Shown: piece after piece, positions 53,490 through 62,456 of the stretch
How the letters are laid out: each line of letters starts with the position of its first letter
Position numbering within the stretch: the stretch's first letter is position 1
Assembly (NCBI RefSeq): GCF_009870825.1
Contig: NZ_WTWY01000006.1
Location: 124,001-188,000 of the forward strand
Origin: Paenibacillus sp. USDA918EY
Lineage (GTDB): Bacteria; Bacillota; Bacilli; Paenibacillales; Paenibacillaceae
Length of the DNA stretch: 64,000 nt
Reading direction: 5' to 3'
Program-made: the position numbers and the translations under genes
The notes under the pieces: model-generated
Database searches by the model: none
What the model was told of the DNA's origin: nothing
Seen by the model: only the letters and a program-made list of their open reading frames with translations

Positions 53490-53988
53490 TGTCTTCGGCA
53501 CACCTTTCAACATGGCTCGCGGTTTTTTTCATCAAAATACCGACAATCGGCTGTTCGTTGTAGTCGACCATTTCCTTGAGGCCGTAGGGGATAAAGCCGT
53601 TTTTATGGTAAAACTTGAGCGCCGGCGTATTCGGGTTGTGGCAAATCAGGTGCAGTTCAAGCAAATGCAGCTCATCCCTAACGGTCTTAAGCATCGTATC
53701 GAGCAAAAACTTCCCGGCTCCCCGTCCCCGATAACTTGGGTTGATGATCACGTTCCCAAGCCAACAGCGGCTGTCGGCCTCCACATCATACAAATTGCAA
53801 TAACCCGCAATCGTTTCGAAGTCCAATATAACCGTTGGATGCAACCTTTCCTTCGCGACCTCTTCCAAATGTGCCGGATCAAGCGGAAACGTCCCCCGCG
53901 GAAACATATAAAACTGTTCGTCTTGGTTTTGAGGAAAAGAGGCGATGATTTTAAAATCTTCTTTTTGGGCTCTGCGTGAAATAAACAT
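53452..53988 (-). CDS. GNAT family N-acetyltransferase
   Basis: 178 residues: GNVIINPSYRGRGAGKFLL acetyl-CoA loop, HLICHNPNTPALKFYHKNGF, and RimJ/RimL-like layout. Overlaps the DUF4375 gene, so they are co-translated. Confidence 0.87.
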   Translation of the reverse strand: MFISRRAQKEDFKIIASFPQNQDEQFYMFPRGTFPLDPAHLEEVAKERLHPTVILDFETIAGYCNLYDVEADSRCWLGNVIINPSYRGRGAGKFLLDTMLKTVRDELHLLELHLICHNPNTPALKFYHKNGFIPYGLKEMVDYNEQPIVGILMKKTASHVERCAEDIDEYQGNTRSDI

Positions 53989-54143
53989 GGCGCGCGATTC
54001 TCCTTTCCATGCGTGGTTTTAATGCTTTTTGCTGTCTAAAGCCGATCGTGTGGTCTTACCCCTTCATGCCGGAGATTATTTTGGATGCCTTGCGAAAACT
54101 GTCTTCGAACTCTTGCTCTTTGCCTTGGATGACATTGAGCCGG

Positions 54144-54494
54144 CTACTCGGGAACTTCAATATACCCGGATACCCTCTCCTGTAATATCTCGATCAGTTC
54201 TTCGTCCATAAACTCAAAATCATCCGGAATGTTTAGGCAAATCAACCGCTTGCTCGAGCATTCGCTTGAAAATCTCTCCCTTAGCCTTCGAACATGCTTT
54301 TTCTCCATGGCAAAAATGATATCGGCCCATCCAATATGACCCGCGGTTACCTTAATTCTTGCTCCTTCTTCCGTTCCGGCTGAACGAACTTCATATCCGT
54401 TAACCCCATGGAAAATCTTCTCGGCGGTTAAACTCCGCCATTTATTGCGACTGCAAATAAAAAGTAGTTTAATGTGTGTCACCTGTTCCTTCAT
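54144..54494 (-). CDS. Low-molecular-weight protein-tyrosine-phosphatase-like protein
   Basis: 116 residues: LLFICSRNKWRSLTAEKIF carries the P-loop-like C(x)5R-S motif, VRSAGTEEGA and WADIIFAMEKKH follow. The canonical DP acid loop is not obvious, so activity is uncertain. Short family known in Firmicutes and proteobacteria. Confidence 0.75.
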   Translation of the reverse strand: MKEQVTHIKLLFICSRNKWRSLTAEKIFHGVNGYEVRSAGTEEGARIKVTAGHIGWADIIFAMEKKHVRRLRERFSSECSSKRLICLNIPDDFEFMDEELIEILQERVSGYIEVPE

Positions 54495-54573
54495 TGTTTT
54501 CTAAATTATAGCACTTTAGACGTTTTTAAATGATAGGGTCTATTCAGGAAAAATATCTATCTTCTTCCGAGTA

Positions 54574-54963
54574 TCATTTTAATTTTAAGTTGTTTTCTTG
54601 GACTAGAGTAATTATAAAGGCTGCTAAAGTTAATATTTGAAAAAAACCGACTATGATTGGTATGAAGCCCCCCCATAATCCCCAATCCCATGGGAAACTC
54701 ACCCATCCACCTACACCTTCGGCGAAACGAGCATATAAAATAAATCCTACGCCAGGTACAATGGATATTAAAATCCACACTAGCAACGTCGATCGATCAA
54801 ATCTATTCACTAGATATGTATTCGTTATAAGAAAGAGAAACAGTAAAATATATATAACAACTGTAGACCCATCCGCCCCTTCGATTAATATACTCGAATT
54901 AAAAATCAGGCTGCATAAAAAGTAGCTGCATAATATAAGAATTAAACCTGCAACTCCGTTCAA
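54574..54963 (-). CDS. Small four-helix membrane protein
   Basis: 129 residues with four membrane helices (LILILCSYFLCSLIF; VIYILLFLFLIT; LVWILISIVPGVGFILYA; FFQILTLAAFIITLV). Unknown function. Confidence 0.6.
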   Translation of the reverse strand: MNGVAGLILILCSYFLCSLIFNSSILIEGADGSTVVIYILLFLFLITNTYLVNRFDRSTLLVWILISIVPGVGFILYARFAEGVGGWVSFPWDWGLWGGFIPIIVGFFQILTLAAFIITLVQENNLKLK

Positions 54964-55089
54964 AGATCTCTTCCCCTTTGATCAAGATCGTTATCGTAAA
55001 TCCTTTTGCTGGAGTTATTTATATCGCCTATTCCTTCATGAATGACATGGCAATAAGGAACGCTCGACAGTCCTTTTTTTGAATCAGTT

Positions 55090-55632
55090 CTAAGGTCTTT
55101 TCTCCCAGGGCGTCAAAGTGCCAACAACCGTTCTTTTGGCGCCGTTTTGAATACTATGGATGACCCCGTTTGATATTTCATCGTTCGTTAGCCAACGGGA
55201 TGCCTCATTTTCAATGACGAAACCAAGCTGCACTTGATGGTACTCACAGTTCGGAATCCCTCCGATTTCTTCCCCGATTTCATCCAGGTTCGAACGGCTG
55301 CCTAAAACGTGATACAAGCTCCACTCCCGGTCCGAAGCCGATCTTATTGCGTTACTGATGGCGTGGATGATTTTCGCGTCATTTCGATGGATCCAGGCAA
55401 CGACAATGTTATAGGCTCCATGGGCAGCAACCGAGCTGCAAATCTCGCGGGTTAACAACTCCTCGTCATTGTAATCGACCAGCATCGGGATGATGGTTGA
55501 ACAGGCCTCGGTTAGCTTATTCATTTTGCGACTGCTTCTGCCAATAACGGATACGATGTAACCTTGATCGGCCAGCCACAAAGAAGCTTTTGCAAGCATC
55601 CCCGAACCGCCGACAACCAAAGCATGCTTCAT
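55090..55632 (-). CDS. NAD(P)-binding Rossmann-fold protein (SDR-like)
   Basis: 180 residues: GGSGMLAKASLWLADQG cofactor loop at residue 8, IGRSSRKM, but no YxxxK active site; the second half is short (WSLYHVLGSRSN). Likely an atypical SDR without oxidoreductase activity. ATG 55632 behind GAGGAG. Confidence 0.75.
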   Translation of the reverse strand: MKHALVVGGSGMLAKASLWLADQGYIVSVIGRSSRKMNKLTEACSTIIPMLVDYNDEELLTREICSSVAAHGAYNIVVAWIHRNDAKIIHAISNAIRSASDREWSLYHVLGSRSNLDEIGEEIGGIPNCEYHQVQLGFVIENEASRWLTNDEISNGVIHSIQNGAKRTVVGTLTPWEKRP

Positions 55633-55657
55633 CAAATCTCCTCCTCACGCACAGCTA

Positions 55658-56161
55658 TCAACTTTTGCTATAAAAATACGGTCCGCACATCGATTCATGC
55701 GTGTGTACATACGTCCAAGAAAAATTTTTATCAAACACATAAATGTCCTGCTCGGAATCAAAATCAGCCGAAACCACTTGATTCGCATGGCTGTACAGCC
55801 AAACGTCGGGCGAGTTCTGATACATGACATACAGTTCGTCTTTAGAGGCTGCATCAAACGCTTCTCTCGCCAAGTAATCTATCAAACACTCTTGCTTTTT
55901 ATAACTGAATATATGCCATTTAAATTGGTTGTAGTAGATGGACTCCTTGACGTCTAGGCTGATGTTTTGCGCAAATGCGCGATCCCATGAATCGATGATT
56001 TTTTGGGAATCTTCAAGAACTTCCGAAATGAGCACGCCTTTGTCGGTTACATTTTTTCTGAACAGATAATTTTTATGAATGGATACAAGCGGCCAATAAA
56101 GCTTCTCCAGCTCGCTTTCCGGTAACGCGTCCAAAATTTCATTCATTTGATTTCTAATCAT
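55658..56161 (-). CDS. DUF4275 family protein
   Basis: 167 residues: SWDRAFAQNIS, YYNQFKWHIFSYKKQECL, LYVMYQNSPDVWLYSHA and FSWTYVHTHESMCGPYF, the DUF4275 pattern. Cytosolic, function unknown. ATG 56161 with GAGGAGG, overlapping the stop of the small upstream gene. Confidence 0.82.
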   Translation of the reverse strand: MIRNQMNEILDALPESELEKLYWPLVSIHKNYLFRKNVTDKGVLISEVLEDSQKIIDSWDRAFAQNISLDVKESIYYNQFKWHIFSYKKQECLIDYLAREAFDAASKDELYVMYQNSPDVWLYSHANQVVSADFDSEQDIYVFDKNFSWTYVHTHESMCGPYFYSKS

Positions 56162-56390
56162 AAAGGGCCTCCTCGGAGTTGAAATCTCCATGATCAAATC
56201 TGAAAATCAGCTTGATTCCGTCATTTTTGGTTTCGGCGATCTCCTCTTGGCAAGATCCGGATGTATATAAAACGCCGTATTTATTCGGTTTCCAACCCCA
56301 AATCTCCGACAAATCATGCAAATATAAAGGGTACAGATTGTTAATGATAAATTTCGTATGTGGGTCCGTTAGTTCCACGGTAACTTTCAT
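56154..56390 (-). CDS. Short protein resembling a GNAT N-terminus
   Basis: 78 residues: TVELTDPHTKFIINNLYPLY and LHDLSEIWGWKPNKYG resemble the start of some acetyltransferases (NLYPLYLHDLSE); the rest of the GNAT fold is missing. Possibly a truncated gene, possibly a small independent protein. Confidence 0.45.
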   Translation of the reverse strand: MKVTVELTDPHTKFIINNLYPLYLHDLSEIWGWKPNKYGVLYTSGSCQEEIAETKNDGIKLIFRFDHGDFNSEEALYD

Positions 56391-56427
56391 TTTAGCCTCT
56401 CCCATTCCGTCACGTAACGCATTGCGT

Positions 56428-56541
56428 TCAGCCCTTTTTCTTAATCGGGCAATATATTTTCACTTCATTTCCGGGATCGTCGTTTTCGATGATCGTCTGT
56501 TGATCATACCGTTCAAAATAATAGGAAATGTCTGCCCACAC
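56428..56541 (-). pseudogene. C-terminal remnant of a GyrI-like effector-binding protein
   Basis: 37 codons directly after the stop at 56542: WADISYYFERYDQQTIIEND then EVKIYCPIKKKG. This is the usual end of AraC-effector/GyrI-like domains. No start of its own with a ribosome site. Confidence 0.5.
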
Positions 56542-57126
56542 TTAAGGGCTCTTTGGCTTCCAAGTCGTCAGTCCCTGCGGCTGCTTCTCGTGCCAACGCA
56601 TCAATTCGTTGAAGTTTTGAATATTGTGATCCATGACGGCTTCGTAAATTTGAATGGAGGGGATTTTGATACCGTTTTTAATGGCTTCCTCTTTAAAGGT
56701 CAAAATCGTTTTTCTTTTTGCATCATCAAGCGCATTTTTCAGCGGTTCGACTAAATCCCTTGCGCACGGCCCCGGATGGTCATGAGCCAAAAGCCACATA
56801 TCGAGCTTCCAGACTTCCCCGTCATCATTTTTGTATCTGATCTGAAAATACAGACCTTGATCCGGCCCATCCAAATGATTGGAAAATCTTGCCTTGGTGA
56901 CATTGGGATGTATCGCAAGATTTTTGAGAACTTCAAATCCGCTTTCTACATTTGGTTCATCGCAGTAAATTTCCATATCGATATCCGGATTGACGACCAG
57001 ATGATACGCTACCGCCCCGACCAAAATCGGGTCTCCCACCGTTTTCCATAAATCCGGCAGGTTTAAGTCCGCCATGATCCTGTGGGCCGTATTTCTTTTG
57101 AATTCCGCACGTTCAAGAACGTCCAT
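56542..57126 (-). CDS. Nucleotidyltransferase-fold protein
   Basis: 194 residues: LVGAVAYHLVVNPDIDMEIY fits the minimal nucleotidyltransferase core (PDID acidic pair), followed by YFQIRYKNDDGEVWKLDMWL with a third acidic residue. Substrate unknown. It could be a small antibiotic-type or housekeeping enzyme. Confidence 0.6.
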   Translation of the reverse strand: MDVLERAEFKRNTAHRIMADLNLPDLWKTVGDPILVGAVAYHLVVNPDIDMEIYCDEPNVESGFEVLKNLAIHPNVTKARFSNHLDGPDQGLYFQIRYKNDDGEVWKLDMWLLAHDHPGPCARDLVEPLKNALDDAKRKTILTFKEEAIKNGIKIPSIQIYEAVMDHNIQNFNELMRWHEKQPQGLTTWKPKSP

Positions 57127-57143
57127 TTTCTTATACCTCTTTT

Positions 57144-57372
57144 TTATTGGAATATCGTATCCGTGTCTTTGTTGCGCAGGATGAGTTCAAGACTTCCCTG
57201 GGTTGAAAAACCATCAAAATGCACGTGGCCTTAGCGCCTTACCGTCCCCGTATAGATTGATTTGCGTGTCTGGGTAGACTATGTTGCTTATTCCGATGCT
57301 TTCCTGGTCCATCATTGCAAATAATACGGGTCTGCCGTTATGTTTTAGGCTTTTGGCGTTGATTTCGATCAT
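57144..57372 (-). pseudogene. Small gene with a frameshift
   Basis: ATG 57372 (GAGGGG site; overlaps the previous stop as ATGA) gives MIEINAKSLKHNGRPVLFAM to DGKALRPRAF. The next frame continues HVHFDGFSTQGSLELILRNK to DTIFQ at 57144. Removing one C of the CC near 57232 joins them into about 75 residues. Confidence 0.5.
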
Positions 57373-57764
57373 AAATCCCCTCTTTGCTGGTTTATTTCTC
57401 TGCTTTCCCCATAGACGCGAAGCCATTCCTTCCCGGAAGCCCACGGGGCATCAGGAGCTTGATCCTTTAACATGTCCTCGCATGCTTTGGCGATGATCCA
57501 TTCTCTTAGGCCGTTGTCTGGGCTTTCTTTTAATTCATTCATCAAATAATCCAATCCTTCATTACCGGTGTTTAGTATTTCGCTGTATCCTTCCAGGTTT
57601 GCGTTGATATAGTCCGCAGGATTGCTTGAAGCTTGAATCTTGCCATTGGAAATGATCGCATCCAAATTTCGATCAATGATCGAAAGAGCTTGCTGCTTCG
57701 ATGAATTTGAACTGCAGGCCGTAATCAAAGCGATTATATAAAGAGAAAGCAGAATGCGTTTCAC
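57369..57764 (-). CDS. Predicted lipoprotein
   Basis: 131 residues with lipobox LITACS, then a helical domain (YINANLEGYSEILNTGNEG; EWIIAKACEDMLKDQ) similar to lipoproteins that accompany phage or toxin-immunity islands, but no function can be assigned. Confidence 0.6.
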   Translation of the reverse strand: MKRILLSLYIIALITACSSNSSKQQALSIIDRNLDAIISNGKIQASSNPADYINANLEGYSEILNTGNEGLDYLMNELKESPDNGLREWIIAKACEDMLKDQAPDAPWASGKEWLRVYGESREINQQRGDL

Positions 57765-57800
57765 GATGCCTCGCCTCCATTTTCCAAGGTCCTTGCGCCA

Positions 57801-58265
57801 TTACTTCGAATCCGGCTCCACATTCCTAGCTTGCAAATATGCCTCGATGATTTCTTCTTTCGCTCCCCTGGCTGTTTTCAAAGAATACCATACCCCTTTT
57901 TCAGGATACTGGTACACTTTATCATTTTTATTGCCAAATACCGTATATTTACGATTTCCGATAAGCGTCTGGTTTTCGTCCATTCCTTCAAAGCCGACCG
58001 ATCCGGTTGAAAGCAACAATTCAATGCCGTTTGCAAAATAAACCGTACATGTGGGAGCCGTAAAATGATCGTCGTAGGCCATGATCTTTTTTATTTCCCA
58101 TTCAGGAATATTAGGGACGGTGCCGATCTTTAAAATACCCGGTATTTCAGTTACGCCGATCCATCTTCTGGATATGTCCTCATTGACCGTCCGGTGCAGA
58201 ATAAAACCCAACATTGTAATGAGCAGCAATACCGTTGCCACAAAACTTAAAATTATTTTTTTCAT
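57801..58265 (-). CDS. Membrane-anchored hypothetical protein
   Basis: 154 residues with one N-terminal membrane helix and an extracellular beta-rich domain (CTVYFANGIELLLSTGSVGF). Unknown function. It lies just behind the zinc-ribbon gene (8-nt gap) and is likely co-transcribed. Confidence 0.6.
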   Translation of the reverse strand: MKKIILSFVATVLLLITMLGFILHRTVNEDISRRWIGVTEIPGILKIGTVPNIPEWEIKKIMAYDDHFTAPTCTVYFANGIELLLSTGSVGFEGMDENQTLIGNRKYTVFGNKNDKVYQYPEKGVWYSLKTARGAKEEIIEAYLQARNVEPDSK

Positions 58266-58272
58266 CACTCTC

Positions 58273-58674
58273 TTAGTCCCAATCCATGAAGGCCTGGACG
58301 GTTAACTTTTCCTTTCCGCAATCCGGGCAATTCAGCTCGGCATCTTTGGGGATATATTCTATAGGTTTTGGCGGCATGGGCGCCGAGCAGCGCGGGCAGG
58401 CATACCGATTGGTATAAGAATCAGCGGTCGACTCCATATGTAAATAGATTGCATTTAATAGGTAACCGCAGGACTGGCATACATACAAACCGTCAAAGCA
58501 GTCATAGGTCGATTCCTCTTCATGGTGAATAAATTCAGCGATTCGTTTCTTGCCCTCTTCTTCTTCGTACCATTCCTGAATCGTACTCAAACTGCAGTAT
58601 CTGAATCCGATGCCTAAAAATATCTCTTGACTATATGAGCAGCGCCCGCAGTTTAATTTGTATGCTTCACCCAT
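58273..58674 (-). CDS. Zinc-ribbon protein
   Basis: 133 residues with four CxxC pairs: NCGRC, CQSC, CPRC and CPDC, giving two zinc ribbons. ATG 58674 behind GGGAGG. Likely a small regulator or metal-binding protein. Confidence 0.7.
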   Translation of the reverse strand: MGEAYKLNCGRCSYSQEIFLGIGFRYCSLSTIQEWYEEEEGKKRIAEFIHHEEESTYDCFDGLYVCQSCGYLLNAIYLHMESTADSYTNRYACPRCSAPMPPKPIEYIPKDAELNCPDCGKEKLTVQAFMDWD

Positions 58675-58705
58675 GAACCCGCCTCCCAAGCTTTATGCAA
58701 ACCGA

Positions 58706-59446
58706 TCATACCGAAACCTTTCTTGCTTTAATAAATAGAAACAACGGAATTTTCATTCTTCGATGATACGTCTCCTGATTGTGAAAGTTCTTCTCCTGCG
58801 GTTTGGATTCCCTTAAACCTTCGATGACAAAACCCGCTTTTTGCAGCCCGACAAAATAATCCTCGATCGTGCGGTGGTATTTGATCACTTTTCCTCCCAG
58901 CCAATCCTGCTCCCGGGAGCCGGTATAAAAATATTGATCCACGATCCAGCTTTGCTTCAAACCTTCCGTTTTGACGGTTCCGTAGGATGAGGTGATCACG
59001 GGGTGTTCTACCGAAAAAATAAAGGCGCCTTCTTGCGCAAGCGTATTGTAGACCTGAGCAAAAAGGGTATCGATGTCGTTGATGTAATGTATAACAAGCC
59101 GAGAAACGACCAAGTCATAAGAAGATGCAGGAAAATCCCAGGCCTCAATGGCGGTATGAATCACCTTTCCGTTGTTCCTCGTCATTATATCCTTTGAAAG
59201 TTCGAACATTTTCTTGGATCCTTCGATTCCCGTATAAGAGCTGGCCCCCAAATCCAAAAGTTCATTGCCGAATGCGGCGGTCCCGCAACCCAGGTCTAAG
59301 ACGTCTTTATCTGTTACTTCGCCTAGTAGGTCCATAAAAACAGGTTTCTCAATCGTATCGTTTGCGTTTTCGTCCCATCGTCTTCGTTCAAGATATTTGG
59401 TGAGAAGCTGTTCGTCATCATAAAATTGCGATCCTTTGTAAACCAT
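58706..59446 (-). CDS. Class I SAM-dependent methyltransferase
   Basis: 246 residues: motif I VLDLGCGTAAFGNELL (near residues 48-63), IEGSKKMFEL, DFPASSYDLVVSRLVIHYI. ATG 59446 with GGAGGGAG. Substrate unknown. Confidence 0.88.
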   Translation of the reverse strand: MVYKGSQFYDDEQLLTKYLERRRWDENANDTIEKPVFMDLLGEVTDKDVLDLGCGTAAFGNELLDLGASSYTGIEGSKKMFELSKDIMTRNNGKVIHTAIEAWDFPASSYDLVVSRLVIHYINDIDTLFAQVYNTLAQEGAFIFSVEHPVITSSYGTVKTEGLKQSWIVDQYFYTGSREQDWLGGKVIKYHRTIEDYFVGLQKAGFVIEGLRESKPQEKNFHNQETYHRRMKIPLFLFIKARKVSV

Positions 59447-59785
59447 TGCCGGCTGCTCCCTCCTTTGCCTTCTGAATGATATTCCCGACATGCCGAATGT
59501 ATTAGAAGCTTACCGAGGCATGAGCGTAATCGCTGCTTTTAACCCCTTTATCCCGTCTTCATCAGCGGCCTTTTATTTAACGAATCCGGGCCACGATAAC
59601 CATTGGCTTTTATCACCGTGATTTCCTCCTAAAAAACGCAAAAAATATTGAATGTTGGAATTATATTCGCTAAACGTCCTCCATGGACATCAAGGAGTAG
59701 CATCATAAAATCGGGTTCGGACAAGGTACGGTTGCGGAGGATTGCTTTGCGCTCCGTTTCTTTTTATAATGCTGCGCAACTGTGA
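59447..59785. other. Intergenic region, no gene seen
   Basis: About 340 nt upstream of the TetR gene with no supported ORF. The right end carries the TetR promoter: a -10 TATACT at 59786-59791. Confidence 0.5.
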
Positions 59786-59790
59786 TATAC

Positions 59791-59807
59791 TGTTTATATG
59801 GTAAACA
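59791..59807. promoter_or_regulatory. Operator palindrome of the TetR gene
   Basis: TGTTTATATGGTAAACA, inverted repeat arms TGTTTA/TAAACA, directly downstream of the -10 element, so binding would block the regulator's own transcription. Confidence 0.75.
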
Positions 59808-59850
59808 TTTTTGAGGGAGACTTCTACGGTCGATTAGGGGGTAGATTCTA

Positions 59851-60648
59851 ATGAGTAATGACGATATGACACCGGAAGAAGCGGCGAAGATGCTTCCTGC
59901 CGGCGCGGCTCTCGGCTGGGGGTTGGTAAAGCCGCCGCAGCGGGGGCCTAAGCGGGAGATGAGCATCGACCAGATCGTGTCGAAGGCGGTTGAAATCGCA
60001 GACCAGGATGGCCTCGCCGCCGTCTCGATGAACCGGATCGCGTCCGCGCTCGGCTTTACGGCGATGTCTCTCTACCGCTATATCCCGAGCAAAGACGACC
60101 TGCTCATCCTCATGCAGGATGCAGCATGCGATATTCCTCTGCCTCCGGAGCGCCCCCCGCATGAATGGCGGGAGAGCATGCGCGAATATGTGCTGGGAAC
60201 GGTCGCTATTTTTCGGAAACATCCATGGTATGGGGATATTCCGATTCTCGGCATTCCGATCACGCCTAACAATCTACGGATCGTCGATTGGGCGCTCCGG
60301 CCGCTGCAGGATATGCCCCTGGACGATTTCGAGAAAATGTCGATCGTTCTTCTGCTGAGCGGCTATGCCCGTAATTGCGGGATGCTCCGGCGCGACATCG
60401 ATCGGGCTGTTCAGGCCGGTTCGAGCGAGGAAGCGTTCAGCGGCATCAATTATTCGGCGGCGCTGCGGACGCTGGTCAAGCCGGAACAATATCCGAACCT
60501 GCACCCGATCGTCATGTCCGGGGCTTATACGGGCGAAAACGAGGCTGAAAACACCGTAGGCGATGATCTGGAGTTCGGGTTAGAGCGGGTGCTGGACGGG
60601 ATCGAACAATATTTGAATCGGAAACTGAGCAGCGGCGCCAACGGATAA
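59851..60648 (+). CDS. TetR/AcrR family regulator
   Basis: 265 residues: unusually long N-terminal tail (about 35), HTH region (IVSKAVEIADQDGLAAVSMN; ALGFTAMSLYRYIPSKDDLL), TetR_C-type ligand-binding C-terminus. Convergent with a multidrug efflux gene carrying the same operator half-sites, so it is the likely local repressor. Confidence 0.9.
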   Translation: MSNDDMTPEEAAKMLPAGAALGWGLVKPPQRGPKREMSIDQIVSKAVEIADQDGLAAVSMNRIASALGFTAMSLYRYIPSKDDLLILMQDAACDIPLPPERPPHEWRESMREYVLGTVAIFRKHPWYGDIPILGIPITPNNLRIVDWALRPLQDMPLDDFEKMSIVLLLSGYARNCGMLRRDIDRAVQAGSSEEAFSGINYSAALRTLVKPEQYPNLHPIVMSGAYTGENEAENTVGDDLEFGLERVLDGIEQYLNRKLSSGANG

Positions 60649-60667
60649 TTTTGCCGCTCAACAAAAT

Positions 60668-60706
60668 AGGCTGCTTCCCAGGATGAGTCCTGGAAGCAGC
60701 CTTTTT
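60668..60706. terminator. Bidirectional terminator
   Basis: AGGCTGCTTCC-AGGA / TCCT-GGAAGCAGCCT with a short loop and T runs on both strands, between the convergent TetR and efflux genes. Confidence 0.88.
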
Positions 60707-60725
60707 CATTTCCTATGCGCTGATC

Positions 60726-62273
60726 TTAAGCAGCGGTATGAACGGCCTTCTTCTGATCACGGAGCATTACGAGCGTAACTGCGGTGGCAAGCAGCAGGAT
60801 GACGCCGGAGATGAGGCAGGTGGCATGCATGGCGGTGATAAAGGCTTCCCGGGAAACCTTCATCACCTGTGCCGCGGCATCTGCCGGTAAATGCAGGGCG
60901 GCGGCCGATGCCCCGGCAATGGTCTGGCCGGCTGCCCGGGCTGCGTCCGGCGTGAGCCCCGAAGGCAGGAAAGGGGTGACCGCATGGCGGTAGATGGCCG
61001 CAAGGACGCAGCCGAGAAGCGCGATGCCGAACGCGCCTCCGAGCTCGTTGGACGTTTCGATAAGACCGCCGACGGCTCCCGCACGGTCGGCCGGTGCGAC
61101 GCCAATGACGTAATCGGTGACGAGGGTCATGACGGTGACGATTCCCGCTGCAACCAAGCTGGCGCCGACGAGCAGCACGGTCAGCGGCGAAAAGCCTTCC
61201 AGGCGGACCTGGGTCAGTACGCCGAATCCAACCGCCGACAGGAGAAAACCTCCGGCCATGACCCGCGGTCTTCCGTAGATTTGCGACAGTTTTCCCGCAA
61301 TCGGTGCCGCTGCCCCGACCACTACCGAAGGCGCTACGCTCCAGAGGGAAGCGACGAACGGAGAGTATCCAAGAACCGACTGAAGGAACTGGGTATTGAT
61401 GAGCGAGCTGGCCATAAGGGTAAACGTAGCGATAAAGTTCACGAGAATCGAACCGCCGGTCCGCCGCTCCATCAACGCACGGATATCGAGCAGAGGATTG
61501 GAGATAATCAGCTGGCGCCGTACGAACAGCACTCCAATGAGCAAACCTGCTGCGAGCAAAGCGGCGGGAAGGATCGCCCAGCCCTCTTCCGCAAGCGTCT
61601 TAACACCGTAGGTCATGGGAAGGATCGCGGCGAGAGCAAGAATGGAGCTGAATAGATCGACCTTGACTTTGGCTGTGCTGCGGGACTCCGGCAGCAGAAA
61701 CGGCGCAATGATGAGCAGCAGCGCCATCGCGGGGATGTTGATGAGGAACACGGATCCCCAGGAGAACGAATCCAGAAGCAAACCGCCGATAATCGGCCCC
61801 ACGGTAACGCCGCCCGCCATGACGGCGCCCCAAATGGACATCGCCTTCGTCCGCTGCGCCGGGTCTTGGAACATCGTGCGCACCAGCGCCAGCGTCGACG
61901 GCATGAGAGTCGAACCCGCGATCCCCAGAATACCGCGGGCCACGATCAGGGTTTCGGCCGACTGGGCGTACGCTGCGAACAAAGAACTAAGGGCGAATCC
62001 GACGGAACCGATCATCAGCAGGCGCCGGCGTCCGATCCGGTCGCCGACGGCGCCCATCGTCAGGAGCAAACCGGCGAGAATGAAGCCGTATATGTCGAAA
62101 ATCCATAACTGTTCGGTGGCCGTCGGCAGTAAATCCGCGGCAATGGCAGGTGCTGCGAAAAACAGGACGGAAACATCCATCGATACGACCATCAGCGGGA
62201 GACAAAGGATGCAAAGCGCGATCCACTCTTTGCGGCCAGCCGGTTTGGCCGCGGCAGGGGTTGCAGTGTTCAT
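60726..62273 (-). CDS. MFS drug efflux transporter, DHA2 family (14 helices)
   Basis: 515 residues: SMDVSVLFFAAPAIAADL in helix 1, MGAVGDRIGRRRLL in loop 2-3 (motif A), GPIIGGLLLD in helix 5, total about 14 hydrophobic helices as in QacA/SmvA-type pumps that export cationic drugs by proton exchange. Controlled by the TetR palindromes at 62293-62342. Confidence 0.93.
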   Translation of the reverse strand: MNTATPAAAKPAGRKEWIALCILCLPLMVVSMDVSVLFFAAPAIAADLLPTATEQLWIFDIYGFILAGLLLTMGAVGDRIGRRRLLMIGSVGFALSSLFAAYAQSAETLIVARGILGIAGSTLMPSTLALVRTMFQDPAQRTKAMSIWGAVMAGGVTVGPIIGGLLLDSFSWGSVFLINIPAMALLLIIAPFLLPESRSTAKVKVDLFSSILALAAILPMTYGVKTLAEEGWAILPAALLAAGLLIGVLFVRRQLIISNPLLDIRALMERRTGGSILVNFIATFTLMASSLINTQFLQSVLGYSPFVASLWSVAPSVVVGAAAPIAGKLSQIYGRPRVMAGGFLLSAVGFGVLTQVRLEGFSPLTVLLVGASLVAAGIVTVMTLVTDYVIGVAPADRAGAVGGLIETSNELGGAFGIALLGCVLAAIYRHAVTPFLPSGLTPDAARAAGQTIAGASAAALHLPADAAAQVMKVSREAFITAMHATCLISGVILLLATAVTLVMLRDQKKAVHTAA

Positions 62274-62292
62274 TTAAAAACCCTCTCCTTAT

Positions 62293-62309
62293 TGTTTATT
62301 ATATAAACA
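62293..62309. promoter_or_regulatory. TetR operator palindrome upstream of the efflux gene
   Basis: TGTTTATTATATAAACA, arms TGTTTAT/ATAAACA; shares the TGTTTA/TAAACA arms with 59791-59807. Confidence 0.8.
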
Positions 62310-62323
62310 GTAACTGTCGAAAA

Positions 62324-62342
62324 CAGTATATTATATAAACAG
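62324..62342. promoter_or_regulatory. Second, imperfect operator half-site
   Basis: CAGTATATTATATAAACAG, carries one ATAAACAG half-site and a weaker left arm, 14 nt upstream of the first palindrome. Confidence 0.5.
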
Positions 62343-62407
62343 TATATGGTCAACGCAAATATTCGAATTTATTTTTCAAGGAAGACGGTACTGCTTGCAC
62401 TCATAAC

Positions 62408-62441
62408 AAAAGAGGCGCAGCCTTATGGGCCGCGCCTCTTT
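62408..62441 (-). terminator. Rho-independent terminator
   Basis: AAAGAGGCGC...GCGCCTCTTT hairpin with T tract on the minus strand, ending the adc/ketopantoate-reductase-like operon. Confidence 0.85.
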
Positions 62442-62456
62442 TACTACAAATTATGA

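Noticed and set aside
54056..54143. Short minus frame reading VIQGKEQEFEDSFRKASKII before a stop
   Set aside because: Looks like a C-terminal scrap but too short to identify.
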